Source: Bradyrhizobium cenepequi (GTDB lineage: Bacteria > Pseudomonadota > Alphaproteobacteria > Rhizobiales > Xanthobacteraceae). From it: a stretch of 64,000 nucleotides of DNA. The stretch spans positions 120,069 through 184,068 of the forward strand of contig NZ_JAGKJI010000010.1 of assembly GCF_020329485.1 (NCBI RefSeq). The letters are read 5' to 3'. The notes beneath the pieces are model-generated. The model saw only the letters and a list, made by a program, of their open reading frames with translations. It had not been told where the DNA came from and did not search any database. Position numbers and translations under genes: made by a program. Shown here piece after piece: positions 46,515 through 55,756 of this stretch (position 1 is its first letter; the number at the start of each line of letters is the position of its first letter).

Positions 46515-47186
46515 TCACGCGCGGGGCAGGTCGCTTTTGGCAAGTTCCCACATCAGCCGGTAAGTGCCGCTGGAAACTACCAGCGGCTTGCAGGCGGCAT
46601 TGTCAGTCACCAGGGCCGCAGCCGCAGGGATCGCCTCCACGCCGGTCGCATCGATCAGCACGAACCAGTCAGCAGCGCCGGGAGAGGCAGCTTGCGGAGC
46701 GTCGTTCAGCGGCTTCGACAGCGCCGGATCGCTCTCGATCACATGCATTGAGATGATCCCGTCGAGCCTTGCCGGATCGAGCAGTTCCCGCAGTGCAGCA
46801 CGCAGCTTTTCGGCGCCATCGGCCGGCGGGCGAAGGCGGATGATGCCGAGCGCCGCGCCGCGCCCGGTGCCACGGCTGATGCTGATCCGCGCCACTGCGC
46901 GGATCATGTTCTCAAAGCGCGCCATGGTCTTGCGCGACCACTCGGTCGGGTTGGCGAGCTTCTCGCGATAGGCCGGACTATCGAGCACCTCAAAGGTCGC
47001 GGCGGAGTAGAGGCAGAGATATTTCGGCTTGCCGTCATGCGCGACGTAGCGACGCGCCTCCAGGAACCCGTCGATAGCAACGCGCTCCTCGAGATGCTCG
47101 CGGTCGTACCAGCGATTGAAGTCGGCTTCGTCGGCAGGGGCGATATCCATCGACGTCAGCAGCATGCCTTTTCCTGCCAGGGGCAT
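46515..47186 (-). CDS. Conserved protein with EthD/DUF4286-like N-terminus
   Basis: A 223-residue protein. The start LLTSMDIAPADEADFNRWYD followed by EHLEERVAIDGFLEARRY resembles small ferredoxin-fold (dimeric alpha-beta barrel) proteins of the EthD/DUF4286 kind. The second half may be a repeat of the same fold. Function is unknown. The ATG at 47186 has a CTGGAGAA ribosome site; an upstream frame extension to 47249 lacks support. Confidence 0.75.
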   Translation of the reverse strand: MPLAGKGMLLTSMDIAPADEADFNRWYDREHLEERVAIDGFLEARRYVAHDGKPKYLCLYSAATFEVLDSPAYREKLANPTEWSRKTMARFENMIRAVARISISRGTGRGAALGIIRLRPPADGAEKLRAALRELLDPARLDGIISMHVIESDPALSKPLNDAPQAASPGAADWFVLIDATGVEAIPAAAALVTDNAACKPLVVSSGTYRLMWELAKSDLPRA

Positions 47187-47360
47187 TGTTGTTCTCCAGG
47201 TTTGAACTCCAACGGCGCGTGTCCGGAGTGTGTACCCGTAAATGGGCAACCTTGCCTAGCCGCGTTCAATGCTACTGGTCGCATGCCGGCGAGTGGAGTA
47301 GCTCGCATTCGAGCAGGACGTCGGCGGGAAAGCCGACTCGATGATCCGCATCGGTCGACG

Positions 47361-48104
47361 TTAAGCTCTCGCGAGCCATGTCTCCAGATGGGTTGGTCCA
47401 AGCCAGGCCGTCCCGCTGGGCGTCAGGGAAGCATCGTCGATCGGCGCGCCATAGTACTGCGCGGTTGGATCGCCGAAAACGGGCCGGCGATCGCCTGATG
47501 CCTTCAGGCGGCGCGCAACGAATTCATTGAAGGGCGCCTTGTCCGGGCCTGCAATATCCACCGTGCTGTTCAGCGGCTGTCCAATCGCAACCCCTGCGAG
47601 GTAGTCAACGACATCGTCGGCCGCGATCGGTTGAAACATTGCTGTTGGAACGACAATCCTGTTCCCGATCACTCCCGCTTCGGCGATCGCGCTCAAAAAT
47701 TCGAAGAACTGGGTGGCGCGAACGATGGTGTAGGGCACGCCGGACGATTTGACCAAATTCTCCTGCGCGACCTTGGCACGAAAATAGGCAATATCCGGCG
47801 AGCGGTCGGTCCCCACAATCGATAGCACGATGTGGTGCTTCACGCCGGCCGCGGTTTCCGCAGCAAGGAGATTGCGGCTGGAACGCTCGAAGAAGTCGAG
47901 CACTGCGGCAGGTTCCCAGGATGGCGAATTGGAAACGTCGACGACGACTTGCGCGCCAGTGAGCGCGGCAGCGAGCCCTTCTCCCGTCAGCGCGTTCACG
48001 CCTGACCGCGGAGAGGCCGGCACGGCCTCGTGTCCCTTTTGGCCGAGCTTCGCAACCAGCTTCGATCCGATCAGTCCGGTGCCGCCAATGACGATGATCT
48101 TCAT
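47361..48104 (-). CDS. NAD(P)-binding atypical SDR (NmrA-like) protein
   Basis: A 247-residue Rossmann-fold protein. The N-terminal motif MKIIVIGGTGLIGSKLV binds NAD(P). SIVGTDRSPDIAYFRAKVAQ and VPYTIVRATQFFEF are typical of the atypical SDR/NmrA group often annotated as NAD(P)H-binding or quinone-oxidoreductase-like proteins. There is no obvious operon partner. Confidence 0.9.
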   Translation of the reverse strand: MKIIVIGGTGLIGSKLVAKLGQKGHEAVPASPRSGVNALTGEGLAAALTGAQVVVDVSNSPSWEPAAVLDFFERSSRNLLAAETAAGVKHHIVLSIVGTDRSPDIAYFRAKVAQENLVKSSGVPYTIVRATQFFEFLSAIAEAGVIGNRIVVPTAMFQPIAADDVVDYLAGVAIGQPLNSTVDIAGPDKAPFNEFVARRLKASGDRRPVFGDPTAQYYGAPIDDASLTPSGTAWLGPTHLETWLARA

Positions 48105-48532
48105 GGCTTTCTCTCAGCGTTTGACAAAGGCGAGCATTTCCGGATTGACGATTGGGACGGCTCGCCAACAGGGGCGCAAACTATCTCACGAGCCAGTACG
48201 TCCAGCAACTGGCGGAAGAGATGATGGAAGATCGCGTGAGATGTGGTACGGCCAATGTCGATCCGCAAAAGCTGAGAGCCAAAGTGGCGGTGGTTCATGT
48301 CTCGGCGCGCAACGATGGAATATGAAGCTGCAATCGAGAGCTCAGGTGTGTTGGATGCGCTCCGCGCGTTCGACCCGCTGGCGATCCTTATCAAGGGCTG
48401 CTCGAACTGGCTGCCGAGACCGACGCTCAGTTGCGTGTTCGGCTGAGGTCATTGTGAGGAATTGTCCGACGCGCCGCTGATGAGCTGCTCGGTTACTACT
48501 GTAGCTCAAATTCCATCGCCTTTGTCAGACCG
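48105..48532. other. 428-nt gap with possible gene remnants
   Basis: No supported gene. One plus-strand frame (48152-48325, TTG start) reads sensibly as LTSQYVQQLAEEMMEDRV and ANVDPQKLRAKVAVVHV. An overlapping second frame from 48314 reads MEYEAAIESSGVLDALRAFD before degrading. These could be relics of one or two lost genes. Nothing clear precedes the alpha/beta hydrolase as a promoter. Confidence 0.35.
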
Positions 48533-49372
48533 ATGTCGCATGCTTGGAAGACGAAGGATGGCAAGCAGGAGAAAGAAGTGCCCTACGCGGACGTGAACGG
48601 TCAGCGGCTCTATTATGAGGACACGGGCGGGTCAGGCCAGGCAATTGTCTTCTCACACGGATTGTTGCTTGACGGCACAATGTTCTCTCCGCAGGTGACG
48701 GCGTTCCGGGATAGATACCGGTGCATCGTGTGGGACGAGCGCGGGCATGGGAAGACTGCCACGGAAACGTTGCCGAGCTTTTCATACTACGACTCCGCAA
48801 ACGATCTCTCCGCACTCCTTTCGTTTCTCGGCATCGACAGCGCCATTCTCGTCGGCGTGTCCCAGGGCGCCTTTTTGGGCATGCGATGCGCCTTGAGGCA
48901 TCCCGAGCGCGTCCGTGCTCAGGTCTTGATCGGAGCGCAGGCAGGCATCGACGATCCGAAGACACTCGCGGGCTATCGCGCGCTGCTTGACGCATGGATC
49001 GCAGGCAAGCTGCCAGAAGAAATCGCCGCCACAGTCGAGCACATTCTTTTCGGTCCAGGCTGGCCCGGCGCCGCCGCATGGAAGGAAAAGTGGCGCGCCA
49101 TGACAGCCCCAAATCTTTCGGCCGCCATGGATACTCTCGCTAGCCGAGATGATATCACCGACAAAATCTCCTCGATCGGTGTCCCCACACTGATCGTCCA
49201 TGGCGATATCGATGCTGCCATTCCACTTGCCAGGGCGCAGGCCATGAAGGACGCAATTCCCAATGCGGAATTGATCGTGATTGCGGGCGGTCATTCCGTC
49301 AACATGACAAACCCAGACCCCGTGAACGCAGCCATCAACGACTTCCTTGGACTGCATCATCTCGGCGCTTGA
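48533..49372 (+). CDS. Alpha/beta hydrolase
   Basis: A 279-residue hydrolase. The oxyanion motif is FSHGLLLDG, the nucleophile elbow GVSQGAF with S110, the acid in HGDIDAAIP, and the His in AGGHSVNMTNP. It resembles esterase, lactonase or C-C hydrolase family members; substrate unknown. It stands alone between a reductase-like gene and RidA on the other strand. Confidence 0.92.
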   Translation: MSHAWKTKDGKQEKEVPYADVNGQRLYYEDTGGSGQAIVFSHGLLLDGTMFSPQVTAFRDRYRCIVWDERGHGKTATETLPSFSYYDSANDLSALLSFLGIDSAILVGVSQGAFLGMRCALRHPERVRAQVLIGAQAGIDDPKTLAGYRALLDAWIAGKLPEEIAATVEHILFGPGWPGAAAWKEKWRAMTAPNLSAAMDTLASRDDITDKISSIGVPTLIVHGDIDAAIPLARAQAMKDAIPNAELIVIAGGHSVNMTNPDPVNAAINDFLGLHHLGA

Positions 49373-49436
49373 ATGCCGAAATGCCGGGAGGTCCGAATAA
49401 GACCAATCACCAGCATCTCGATCCTGAGGCTTGTCC

Positions 49437-49838
49437 TCAGCCGACGACCGCGATGGCTTCGATTTCGACCAACCATTCCGGCAGTGCGAGCGCTGCCACA
49501 CCGACGAGGGTGCTCGCTGGGGGTGTTCCATTTGCGAAAAAGGGCGCTCGCGCTTGGCTGACGATGGATCGGTATTCCGGCTTGTAGTTCACTACATACG
49601 TGGTGATCTTGACGATGTCGGCATAGCTCGCGCCGACGGCGGAGAGAGCTAGGCCGACGTTGCGCATTGCCTGCGCCGTTTGCGCAGCCAGATCACCCGG
49701 ACCGACCAGCGCGCCGCGTTCATCGATTGATACCTGCCCGGCCGTGTAGATGGTGCGTGCGCCCGAGGAGGCGACGACCTGCGAGAATGCCGGATTGTGC
49801 AGTAGTCCTTCCGGGCGGGGACGCTCGATTGTGCTCAT
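49437..49838 (-). CDS. RidA/YjgF family protein (enamine/imine deaminase)
   Basis: A 133-residue protein. The RidA family hydrolyses reactive enamine/imine intermediates released by PLP enzymes. Features are YTAGQVSIDERG, QTAQAMRNVGLAL, VKITTYVVNY and PASTLVGVAALALPEWLVEIEAIAV. The conserved Arg found near this end in canonical RidA (before PA.T) is not seen (PPASTLV), so activity may differ. Confidence 0.9.
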   Translation of the reverse strand: MSTIERPRPEGLLHNPAFSQVVASSGARTIYTAGQVSIDERGALVGPGDLAAQTAQAMRNVGLALSAVGASYADIVKITTYVVNYKPEYRSIVSQARAPFFANGTPPASTLVGVAALALPEWLVEIEAIAVVG

Positions 49839-50134
49839 ATTTCAAGACTCCTCCGCATGTCATGCCCGTGGAGGGAATGCGCAGCGATGAAGGACGATGG
49901 TACTCCAACTGCTAGTGCGAGGGCTAGAAGCACGCTCGGCGCTGCCAGCTTCGAGCATCGTGCGCGACAGGGCACGGTTCCATTTACTTACTGGCGCGTC
50001 GAAAGGGCCGCGACGAAAAGCACAGGGAACGCTGAGGGGAGGCCAAGGATTGCCACATTTGGCGTAATCCTGTTCAGCGCCAGTTCACCCGTTGAGGACT
50101 CCAATCGATTGGCATCCGACAGGGGGAGACGATC

Positions 50135-52450
50135 ATGACGCGGATTCTGTTGGCACTGTTCATTGGCTTGGTGTCATCGATCGCGCTGTCCGCACAGGCG
50201 CAGGAGCAGCAGAGGCGCGTCGCGCTGGTGATCGGCAACGGCGCCTACACGGCTGGCGCGCTGCCGACTGCGGCCAACGATGCCGGCCTCGTGGCGCAGA
50301 CCCTGCAGGCCGCGGGCTTTGACGTCGTCGGCGCGCGCGACCTCGACGGCGAGACGCTGCGGAGGTCGTTCCGCGAGTTCGTGCAGAAGGTGCAGGAGGC
50401 GGGACCGAATACGGTCGCCTTTGTCTATCTCGCCGGCTACGGCGTGCAGCTCACCGGCGAGAATTATTTCCTTCCGGTCGACGCGAAGATCGCCCGCGAC
50501 ATCGACGTTCCGATCGAAGGCCTGCGGCTGTCGGATTACATGCGCCAGCTTTCGGCGCTGCCAGTGAAGGCCAATATCATCGTCCTCGATGGCGCGCGTA
50601 CGAATTCCTTCGCCAAGGAGGGACAGTCGCTCGCCGGCGGCTTGGCGCTGGTCGAGCCCGAGGCGAAGATGCTGGTGGCGTTCAATGCGGCGCCCGGGAC
50701 GATCGCGACGGAAAGCCAGCCGCCTTACGGCGCCTACGCGCAGGCGCTCGCCGAGATGATCCGCGCCGGCGGCCTGCCGCTGCCGGAATTGTTCGACCGC
50801 GTCCGCTTGCGCGTCAGCGAGATGACGAAGGGCGCGCAGCTTCCGTGGAACGCGCAAAAGATCGACACGCCCTTCATGTTCTTCGAGCGGCAACCGGATG
50901 CGCCGCCGACCCAGGTCGATGCCAGCGTCCATGACAAGCCGATCCGCGACTTCGATGCCAAGGACGCCTATGCCGCCGCGCTGGAGCGCGACACGCTGCA
51001 GGGCTATGAAGAGTTCCTGCAGGCGTTTCCGAATGATCCGCTCGCGAAGCGGGTGAGGGCGATCGTCGCCGCGCGGCGCGAGGCGATCACCTGGGGGCGG
51101 ACCTATCGCACCGATACGCCGGATGCCTATTGGTCCTATCTCCATCGCTACCCGCGCGGCCCTCACGCCGCCGATGCGCGGCGGCGTCTTGCCATCCTTT
51201 CAGCGGCGCTGGAGCCGCCGCCGTCCTTTGCCTCGATCGACTATGACGTTTCGCCGCCGCCGCCCGACGAGTTGATGTATGTGGACGATCGGCCGGTTCT
51301 CTACTTCGACGATCCGGTGTTCGCCTTCGCGCCGCCGCCGCCGGCGCCGGTGTTCTTCCTGCCGCCGCCGCCACCGGATTTCGTCGTGCTGCCGCCACCG
51401 CCGCCGCCGGTCGCAGTGTACGTGCTGCCCGTCCCGGTGTTCGTGCCGATCCCTGTCTATGTCCGGCCGCCGGTTTATGTCGCACCGCCGCCGAACAACA
51501 TCGTGTTCGCCAACATCCACAACCGGACGATCATCAACGAGGTCATCAACAATCCCAACCCGAGTCCGGCGCAGCTCAATGCTCTCGGAACGAAGTTCAA
51601 TGGTGGCGCGGTTCGACCGGCGATCGCGCCATCGCTGCCGCCGGCCGCGGCGCAGCGGGCCAACCTGGTCCAGCCATTGCCGCAGGGCGCGGGGCAGCCC
51701 GGAATGGGCACGAAGTTTGCGCCGTCCGCGGCGACACAGGGCGCGACGGGCCCGGCAGCACCCAATGCGGCTGGCACGAATGCATTGCCAGGCGCCGGAA
51801 GGCAGCCATTGCCGCAGGCGACACCGCCTGCAACCGCCGCGCAGCCTGATGCGGGCACCAAGGCATCGAGACTGACGTCTCCGCCCGCTGCGGCCCCCAA
51901 CGCGGCTGGCACCAATGCGCCGGCTGGGGCGAAGGGACGGCGAACGCCGCAGACTGCGACGGCACCTGCCACGGCAACGCAACCGAACGCGAGCAGGCCG
52001 GCAGCTTGGCCGGGCGCTGCCGCTGCGCCGACCGATACGAAACTCAACCGCGGTGCGCCCGCGCAACGGCCGTCGGTCGCACGGCCGGCGGATGTTCCGA
52101 GGGCCGCTGGCGTGCCGCGGTCTCGCAACGCGCCTCCGGCGGCCGCATTAGCCAGGCAGACGCCGCCTTCCGTGGCTCCGCCAGCAGCCGTCCGTCGTCC
52201 GACACCGACACCGCCGCCGGCAGCAGTGCGGACGCCGCCGCCTTCCGTCGCGGCGCGGCCGGTCGCTCCGCCACCAGCGGCTCCGCGGGTCGCGGCGCCA
52301 CCGCCGGGCATGGCCACGCCGCCGGCGCCGCCGCGTGTCGCATCACCGCCGCCGATGGCTCACGCGCCACGTATGGCGGCGCCGCCAGCACGGCCGGCTG
52401 CGCCGGCGGCGCACGCACCCGTCTGTCCGGGCGGCAAGTGCGGACGTTGA
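50135..52450 (+). CDS. Secreted caspase-fold protein without catalytic residues, proline-rich tail
   Basis: A 771-residue protein. A signal peptide (about 1-22, ending ALSAQA) precedes a peptidase C14/caspase p20-like domain: RRVALVIGNGAYTAGALPTA, ANDAGLVAQTLQAAGFDV and TVAFVYLAGYGVQ. The usual catalytic His of the AGHG motif is Tyr102, and the usual Cys of DACR is Ala154 (DGAR), so it should have no protease activity. From about 365 on it is Pro/Ala-rich low-complexity sequence with poly-Pro runs and repeated AGTN/GTKF motifs, ending CPGGKCGR. It probably acts as a periplasmic or surface scaffold (inference). The ribosome site GGGGGAGA precedes the ATG. Confidence 0.88.
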   Translation: MTRILLALFIGLVSSIALSAQAQEQQRRVALVIGNGAYTAGALPTAANDAGLVAQTLQAAGFDVVGARDLDGETLRRSFREFVQKVQEAGPNTVAFVYLAGYGVQLTGENYFLPVDAKIARDIDVPIEGLRLSDYMRQLSALPVKANIIVLDGARTNSFAKEGQSLAGGLALVEPEAKMLVAFNAAPGTIATESQPPYGAYAQALAEMIRAGGLPLPELFDRVRLRVSEMTKGAQLPWNAQKIDTPFMFFERQPDAPPTQVDASVHDKPIRDFDAKDAYAAALERDTLQGYEEFLQAFPNDPLAKRVRAIVAARREAITWGRTYRTDTPDAYWSYLHRYPRGPHAADARRRLAILSAALEPPPSFASIDYDVSPPPPDELMYVDDRPVLYFDDPVFAFAPPPPAPVFFLPPPPPDFVVLPPPPPPVAVYVLPVPVFVPIPVYVRPPVYVAPPPNNIVFANIHNRTIINEVINNPNPSPAQLNALGTKFNGGAVRPAIAPSLPPAAAQRANLVQPLPQGAGQPGMGTKFAPSAATQGATGPAAPNAAGTNALPGAGRQPLPQATPPATAAQPDAGTKASRLTSPPAAAPNAAGTNAPAGAKGRRTPQTATAPATATQPNASRPAAWPGAAAAPTDTKLNRGAPAQRPSVARPADVPRAAGVPRSRNAPPAAALARQTPPSVAPPAAVRRPTPTPPPAAVRTPPPSVAARPVAPPPAAPRVAAPPPGMATPPAPPRVASPPPMAHAPRMAAPPARPAAPAAHAPVCPGGKCGR

Positions 52451-52478
52451 TCGGTGCTTGAAGCGAAGCTTGGCGAGT

Positions 52479-53465
52479 TCAGCCCGGCTTGCGCGAGGCG
52501 AGATCCGCGATTGCCCTCATCACGGCGTCGCGGACGCCGGGGTCGTACAGGATATGCCCGGCGCCTTCGACGATGCGTACTTCGGCCTCTCGCCAGCGTG
52601 CAGCCAGCGCAAACGACGTGGCCGGCGGACACAGCAGATCGTAGCGGCCCTGCACCAGGATGCCCGGAATTTCCGCAAGCCTGCCGGCTGCGTTCATCAA
52701 TTGGTCGGGTGCCATGAAGCAGTCATTGGCGAAGTAATGCGCTTCCAGGAACGGCGTCGCGGGCAAAGCGCGTGAGGAGTTCAGCGAGGCGGGATCAAGC
52801 CGTACGCGGGCGGGCGCGTGGACGGAGAGGATCTGCTCGGTGTCATGCCAGGCGCGCGCGGCCGGGCCGTGCACGGCAGCATCGGCATCGAGGATACGTC
52901 GCCAATAGGCGTCGAGCGGCTGGTCGCGCTCTTCCGCCGGCAACAGGCTCAGGAAGTCCGCTGACAGCGCGGGATAGAAGCGCGGCAGCATGTCGAGAAA
53001 GGCGCCCTTAAGTTCGGCGCGCGTGCCGAGGAACGTCGCGCGCAGCACGAGGGCGGTGACGCGATCAGGATGCGCTTGCGCATAGGCCAGCGCGAGCGTC
53101 GCGCCCCAGGAGCCGCCGACCACCAGCCAGCGCTCGAAACCGAATTTTTGCCGGATCGTCTCCATGTCCGCGACCAAGAGCGGCAGCGTGTTGGCCTCGC
53201 GCTTTCCTTTGGGACGGCTGCGTCCGGCGCCGCGCTGGTCGAACAGCACGGCATGAAATCGCTCGGGATCGAACAGGCGGCGATGATCCGCCTGGCAGCC
53301 GCTGCCGGGCCCGCCATGCAGATAGACCGCAGGGATCCCGCCCTCGCGGCCGACGCTCTCGACATAGATCTCGTGATCGTCGCCGACCGGCAGCAATTCC
53401 GAGGTCAGTGGCGCGAACGGATCCGTGCGGCGCGATGCTTTGCCCGCCTCGGCATCAGGCGCCAT
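52479..53465 (-). CDS. Prolyl aminopeptidase (proline iminopeptidase), alpha/beta hydrolase
   Basis: A 328-residue S33 peptidase that removes N-terminal proline. Motifs are YLHGGPGSGC (oxyanion hole), FDQRGAGRS and the nucleophile GGSWGATLAL with S119; the acid and His fall in QGRYDLLCPP and EGAGHI. The ATG at 53465 overlaps the end of pqqE by 11 nt, so it is the last gene of the pqq operon. It may process PqqA-derived peptides or simply ride along (inference). Confidence 0.92.
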   Translation of the reverse strand: MAPDAEAGKASRRTDPFAPLTSELLPVGDDHEIYVESVGREGGIPAVYLHGGPGSGCQADHRRLFDPERFHAVLFDQRGAGRSRPKGKREANTLPLLVADMETIRQKFGFERWLVVGGSWGATLALAYAQAHPDRVTALVLRATFLGTRAELKGAFLDMLPRFYPALSADFLSLLPAEERDQPLDAYWRRILDADAAVHGPAARAWHDTEQILSVHAPARVRLDPASLNSSRALPATPFLEAHYFANDCFMAPDQLMNAAGRLAEIPGILVQGRYDLLCPPATSFALAARWREAEVRIVEGAGHILYDPGVRDAVMRAIADLASRKPG

Positions 53466-54660
53466 GATCGCCGTCCGTCTCCAGCGTGCCGCCGGCGAAA
53501 TTGCGATAGAGGAAGCGGTTGTTGCCACCGGCCGCCTCGGTCTCCGCGAGCTTGAAGATCTTCTCGTGCAGCGGCGACAGCGTGCAGGCCGGGTCGGTAT
53601 TGCTGGCGTCGCCGGTGAGCGCAAATGCCTGGCAGCGGCAGCCGCCGAAATCTATTTCGCGGAATTCGCAGGATTTGCACGGCTCGGGCATCCACTCCGT
53701 GCCGCGATAGCGGTTGAAGGCCTCCGAGTTCTGCCAGATCCACGCGATCGAATGGTTCGAGCGCACGGATTCGAATTGCAGACCGGTGATGCTCTCGGCG
53801 GCGTGGCAGGGCAGCACCTTGCCAGCCGGCGAGATGTTGAAGAACTGGCGACCCCAACCGCCCATGCATTTCTTCGGCCGCAGCGCGTAATAGTCCGGCA
53901 CCACGTAATCGATCGCGAGCACGCCCTTCAGCCGCGCCTGCGCCTCCTCGACGATCCGGCTGGTCTCCTCGATCTGCTCGATCGTCGGCATCAAGGCGGC
54001 GCGGTTCTTCAGTGCCCAGCCGTAATACTGCACGTTGGCGACCTCGAGCCGGTCGGCCTCAAGATCAACCGCCATCTGGATGATGTCGGAAAGCTGGTGC
54101 AGGTTCTGCCGGTGCATCACCGCGTTGACGGTGAGCGGAAGCTCGAGCTCGCGCGTCCATCTCGCGGCCTGGATCTTCTTCTCGTGCGAATTCTTCAGGC
54201 CCGCGACGCGCTCAGCCACAACAGGCTCGTTGCCCTGGAAGCTGATCTGCACGTGGCAGAGGCCGGCATCGGCGAGCGCGGCCAGCTTTTCCTTGGTCAG
54301 CAGCACGGCCGACGTGATCAGGTTGGTATAGAGCCCGACGTCGCTTGCGTGCCGCACCAGCTCGACGAGATCCTTGCGCGCCGTCGGCTCGCCGCCGGAG
54401 AAGTGGATCTGCAGCACGCCGAGCTCGACCAGCTCGGTCATCACCTTCTTCCATTCCTCGGTGGTGAGCTCGTTGCCGGCGCGGTCGAGCTCGACCGGGT
54501 TGGAGCAATAGGGGCATTGCAGCGGACAGCGGTGCGTCAGCTCCGCGAGCACCGCCAGCGGAATGCCATAGCTCGTAGCCGTCGAGCGGCGCTGCTCCAG
54601 CACCGTGAGGCCGTCATTCGGCGCGGCTGCCGTCTTGCCCTCGGTGAGAATGTCGCTCAT
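53455..54660 (-). CDS. pqqE: PqqE, radical SAM PqqA cross-linking enzyme
   Basis: Forms the Glu-Tyr carbon-carbon bond in PqqA while it is bound to PqqD. The protein has 401 residues. The radical SAM cluster motif is CPLQCPYC (C45, C49, C52), followed by FSGGEPTARKDL. The SPASM region holds CMGGWGRQ and CKSCEFREIDFGGCRCQAF for auxiliary clusters. It overlaps pqqD by 4 nt. Confidence 0.97.
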   Translation of the reverse strand: MSDILTEGKTAAAPNDGLTVLEQRRSTATSYGIPLAVLAELTHRCPLQCPYCSNPVELDRAGNELTTEEWKKVMTELVELGVLQIHFSGGEPTARKDLVELVRHASDVGLYTNLITSAVLLTKEKLAALADAGLCHVQISFQGNEPVVAERVAGLKNSHEKKIQAARWTRELELPLTVNAVMHRQNLHQLSDIIQMAVDLEADRLEVANVQYYGWALKNRAALMPTIEQIEETSRIVEEAQARLKGVLAIDYVVPDYYALRPKKCMGGWGRQFFNISPAGKVLPCHAAESITGLQFESVRSNHSIAWIWQNSEAFNRYRGTEWMPEPCKSCEFREIDFGGCRCQAFALTGDASNTDPACTLSPLHEKIFKLAETEAAGGNNRFLYRNFAGGTLETDGDHGA

Positions 54661-54965
54661 GGCGTCTTCTCCCGTTCTTCGATGAGAAAGCCCTTGTCCG
54701 CCAGGTCCTGCAGCATGGCGATCACGTCGGTCGAGATCGCCTCGCGCGGCGCGGCGTATTTCGCGGCGAGTTGATCGACCATGTCGGCAACGCTGCGCTC
54801 GCCGTCGCAGAGCTGCAGCACCTCAACCGCGATCTCGTCCGGCGCCAGCACGCGTTCCGGCGCCAGGATCACCCAGACCTGCCGGGTCTCGTCGAACCTC
54901 AGCTTGGCATGCCGCGGCAATTTCGGCCGGCTTGTCTCGCTGACGCTGATGTTGCGGCCCGCCAT
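54657..54965 (-). CDS. pqqD: PqqD, PqqA peptide chaperone
   Basis: A 102-residue winged-helix-like chaperone that binds PqqA and presents it to PqqE. RHAKLRFDETRQVWVILAPE and LCDGERSVADMVDQLAAKY are typical. The ATG at 54965 is the family start; the upstream open frame overlaps pqqC and is not supported. Confidence 0.95.
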   Translation of the reverse strand: MAGRNISVSETSRPKLPRHAKLRFDETRQVWVILAPERVLAPDEIAVEVLQLCDGERSVADMVDQLAAKYAAPREAISTDVIAMLQDLADKGFLIEEREKTP

Positions 54966-54976
54966 CAAAAAATCCT

Positions 54977-55756
54977 CTAGCTCGCCGTCGGCACGAAGGC
55001 GCCGGGCGGGATGTGGCCGTCGACATAGGCATGGTACAGCGCGTCGAGTTGCACCCACAGCACGTTGGTCTTGAAGATCAGCGCGTTGCAGACCGCCTCG
55101 CGCTCCGCCTGTGTCGTGGCATTGTTCTTGACGTAATCGAGCGCAAAGTTGGCATCGCGTGGCGCCTGCTGCAGGCGGCGCTTGAAATAGCTCATGATGT
55201 CGGGGTTGACGAAGTCATAGTGCTGCAGCATCCCGGAGATGCGCTCTTCATGCAGGTTCGGCGCGAACAATTCCGTCAGCGAGGAGGCGATCGCCTCCAG
55301 CGGCGTCCTGTCGCGGCAGAAATGCACATAGGCCTCGACCGCAAAGCGCGTCGCCGGCAGGATGCCTTCGGTCGATTCCACATAGGCGGTGTCCAGGCCG
55401 AGGCCTTCGGTCAGCTTCAGCCAGCGCTCGATTCCGCCTTCGCTGCCAGTGTCGCCGTCATGGTCCTCGATGCGGTGGCGCCATTCGATGCGGGTCTTGC
55501 GGTCGCGGAAGCGCGAGATCACGACTGCGTCCTTGATCGGGATCGTGCTCTGGTAATAGTAGCGGTTCAGCGCCCAGGCCTGCACCTGGCCCTTGTTCAG
55601 CTTGCCGCCATGCAACAGTCCATGGAACGGATGCAGGCTGTGATAGCGCGTCGCGCCGATATGGCGCAGCATCGTTTCTAGCTCCTCGGCGCTATGAAGC
55701 GGCACGCCTCTGCCGATCGAATAGGCGGTCATTCCGCTCGGTGAATGTGCGTTCAA
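54977..55756 (-). CDS. pqqC: PqqC, pyrroloquinoline-quinone synthase
   Basis: Cofactor-free oxidase that carries out the last ring closure and oxidation to PQQ. The protein has 259 residues. Conserved stretches include RYHSLHPFHGLLHGGKLNKG, WALNRYYYQSTIPIKDA and RIEDHDGDTGSEGGIERW. It overlaps pqqB by 4 nt. Confidence 0.97.
   Translation of the reverse strand: MNAHSPSGMTAYSIGRGVPLHSAEELETMLRHIGATRYHSLHPFHGLLHGGKLNKGQVQAWALNRYYYQSTIPIKDAVVISRFRDRKTRIEWRHRIEDHDGDTGSEGGIERWLKLTEGLGLDTAYVESTEGILPATRFAVEAYVHFCRDRTPLEAIASSLTELFAPNLHEERISGMLQHYDFVNPDIMSYFKRRLQQAPRDANFALDYVKNNATTQAEREAVCNALIFKTNVLWVQLDALYHAYVDGHIPPGAFVPTAS

Noticed and set aside
50012..50042. GGAAC upstream of the caspase-like gene as an EcfG site
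   Set aside because: No GTT or TT at a suitable distance (16-18 nt).
51279..52461. Alternative long frames in the proline-rich part of the caspase-like gene
   Set aside because: Repetitive CCG/GCC codons leave all frames open; the signal peptide and caspase fold fix the true frame.
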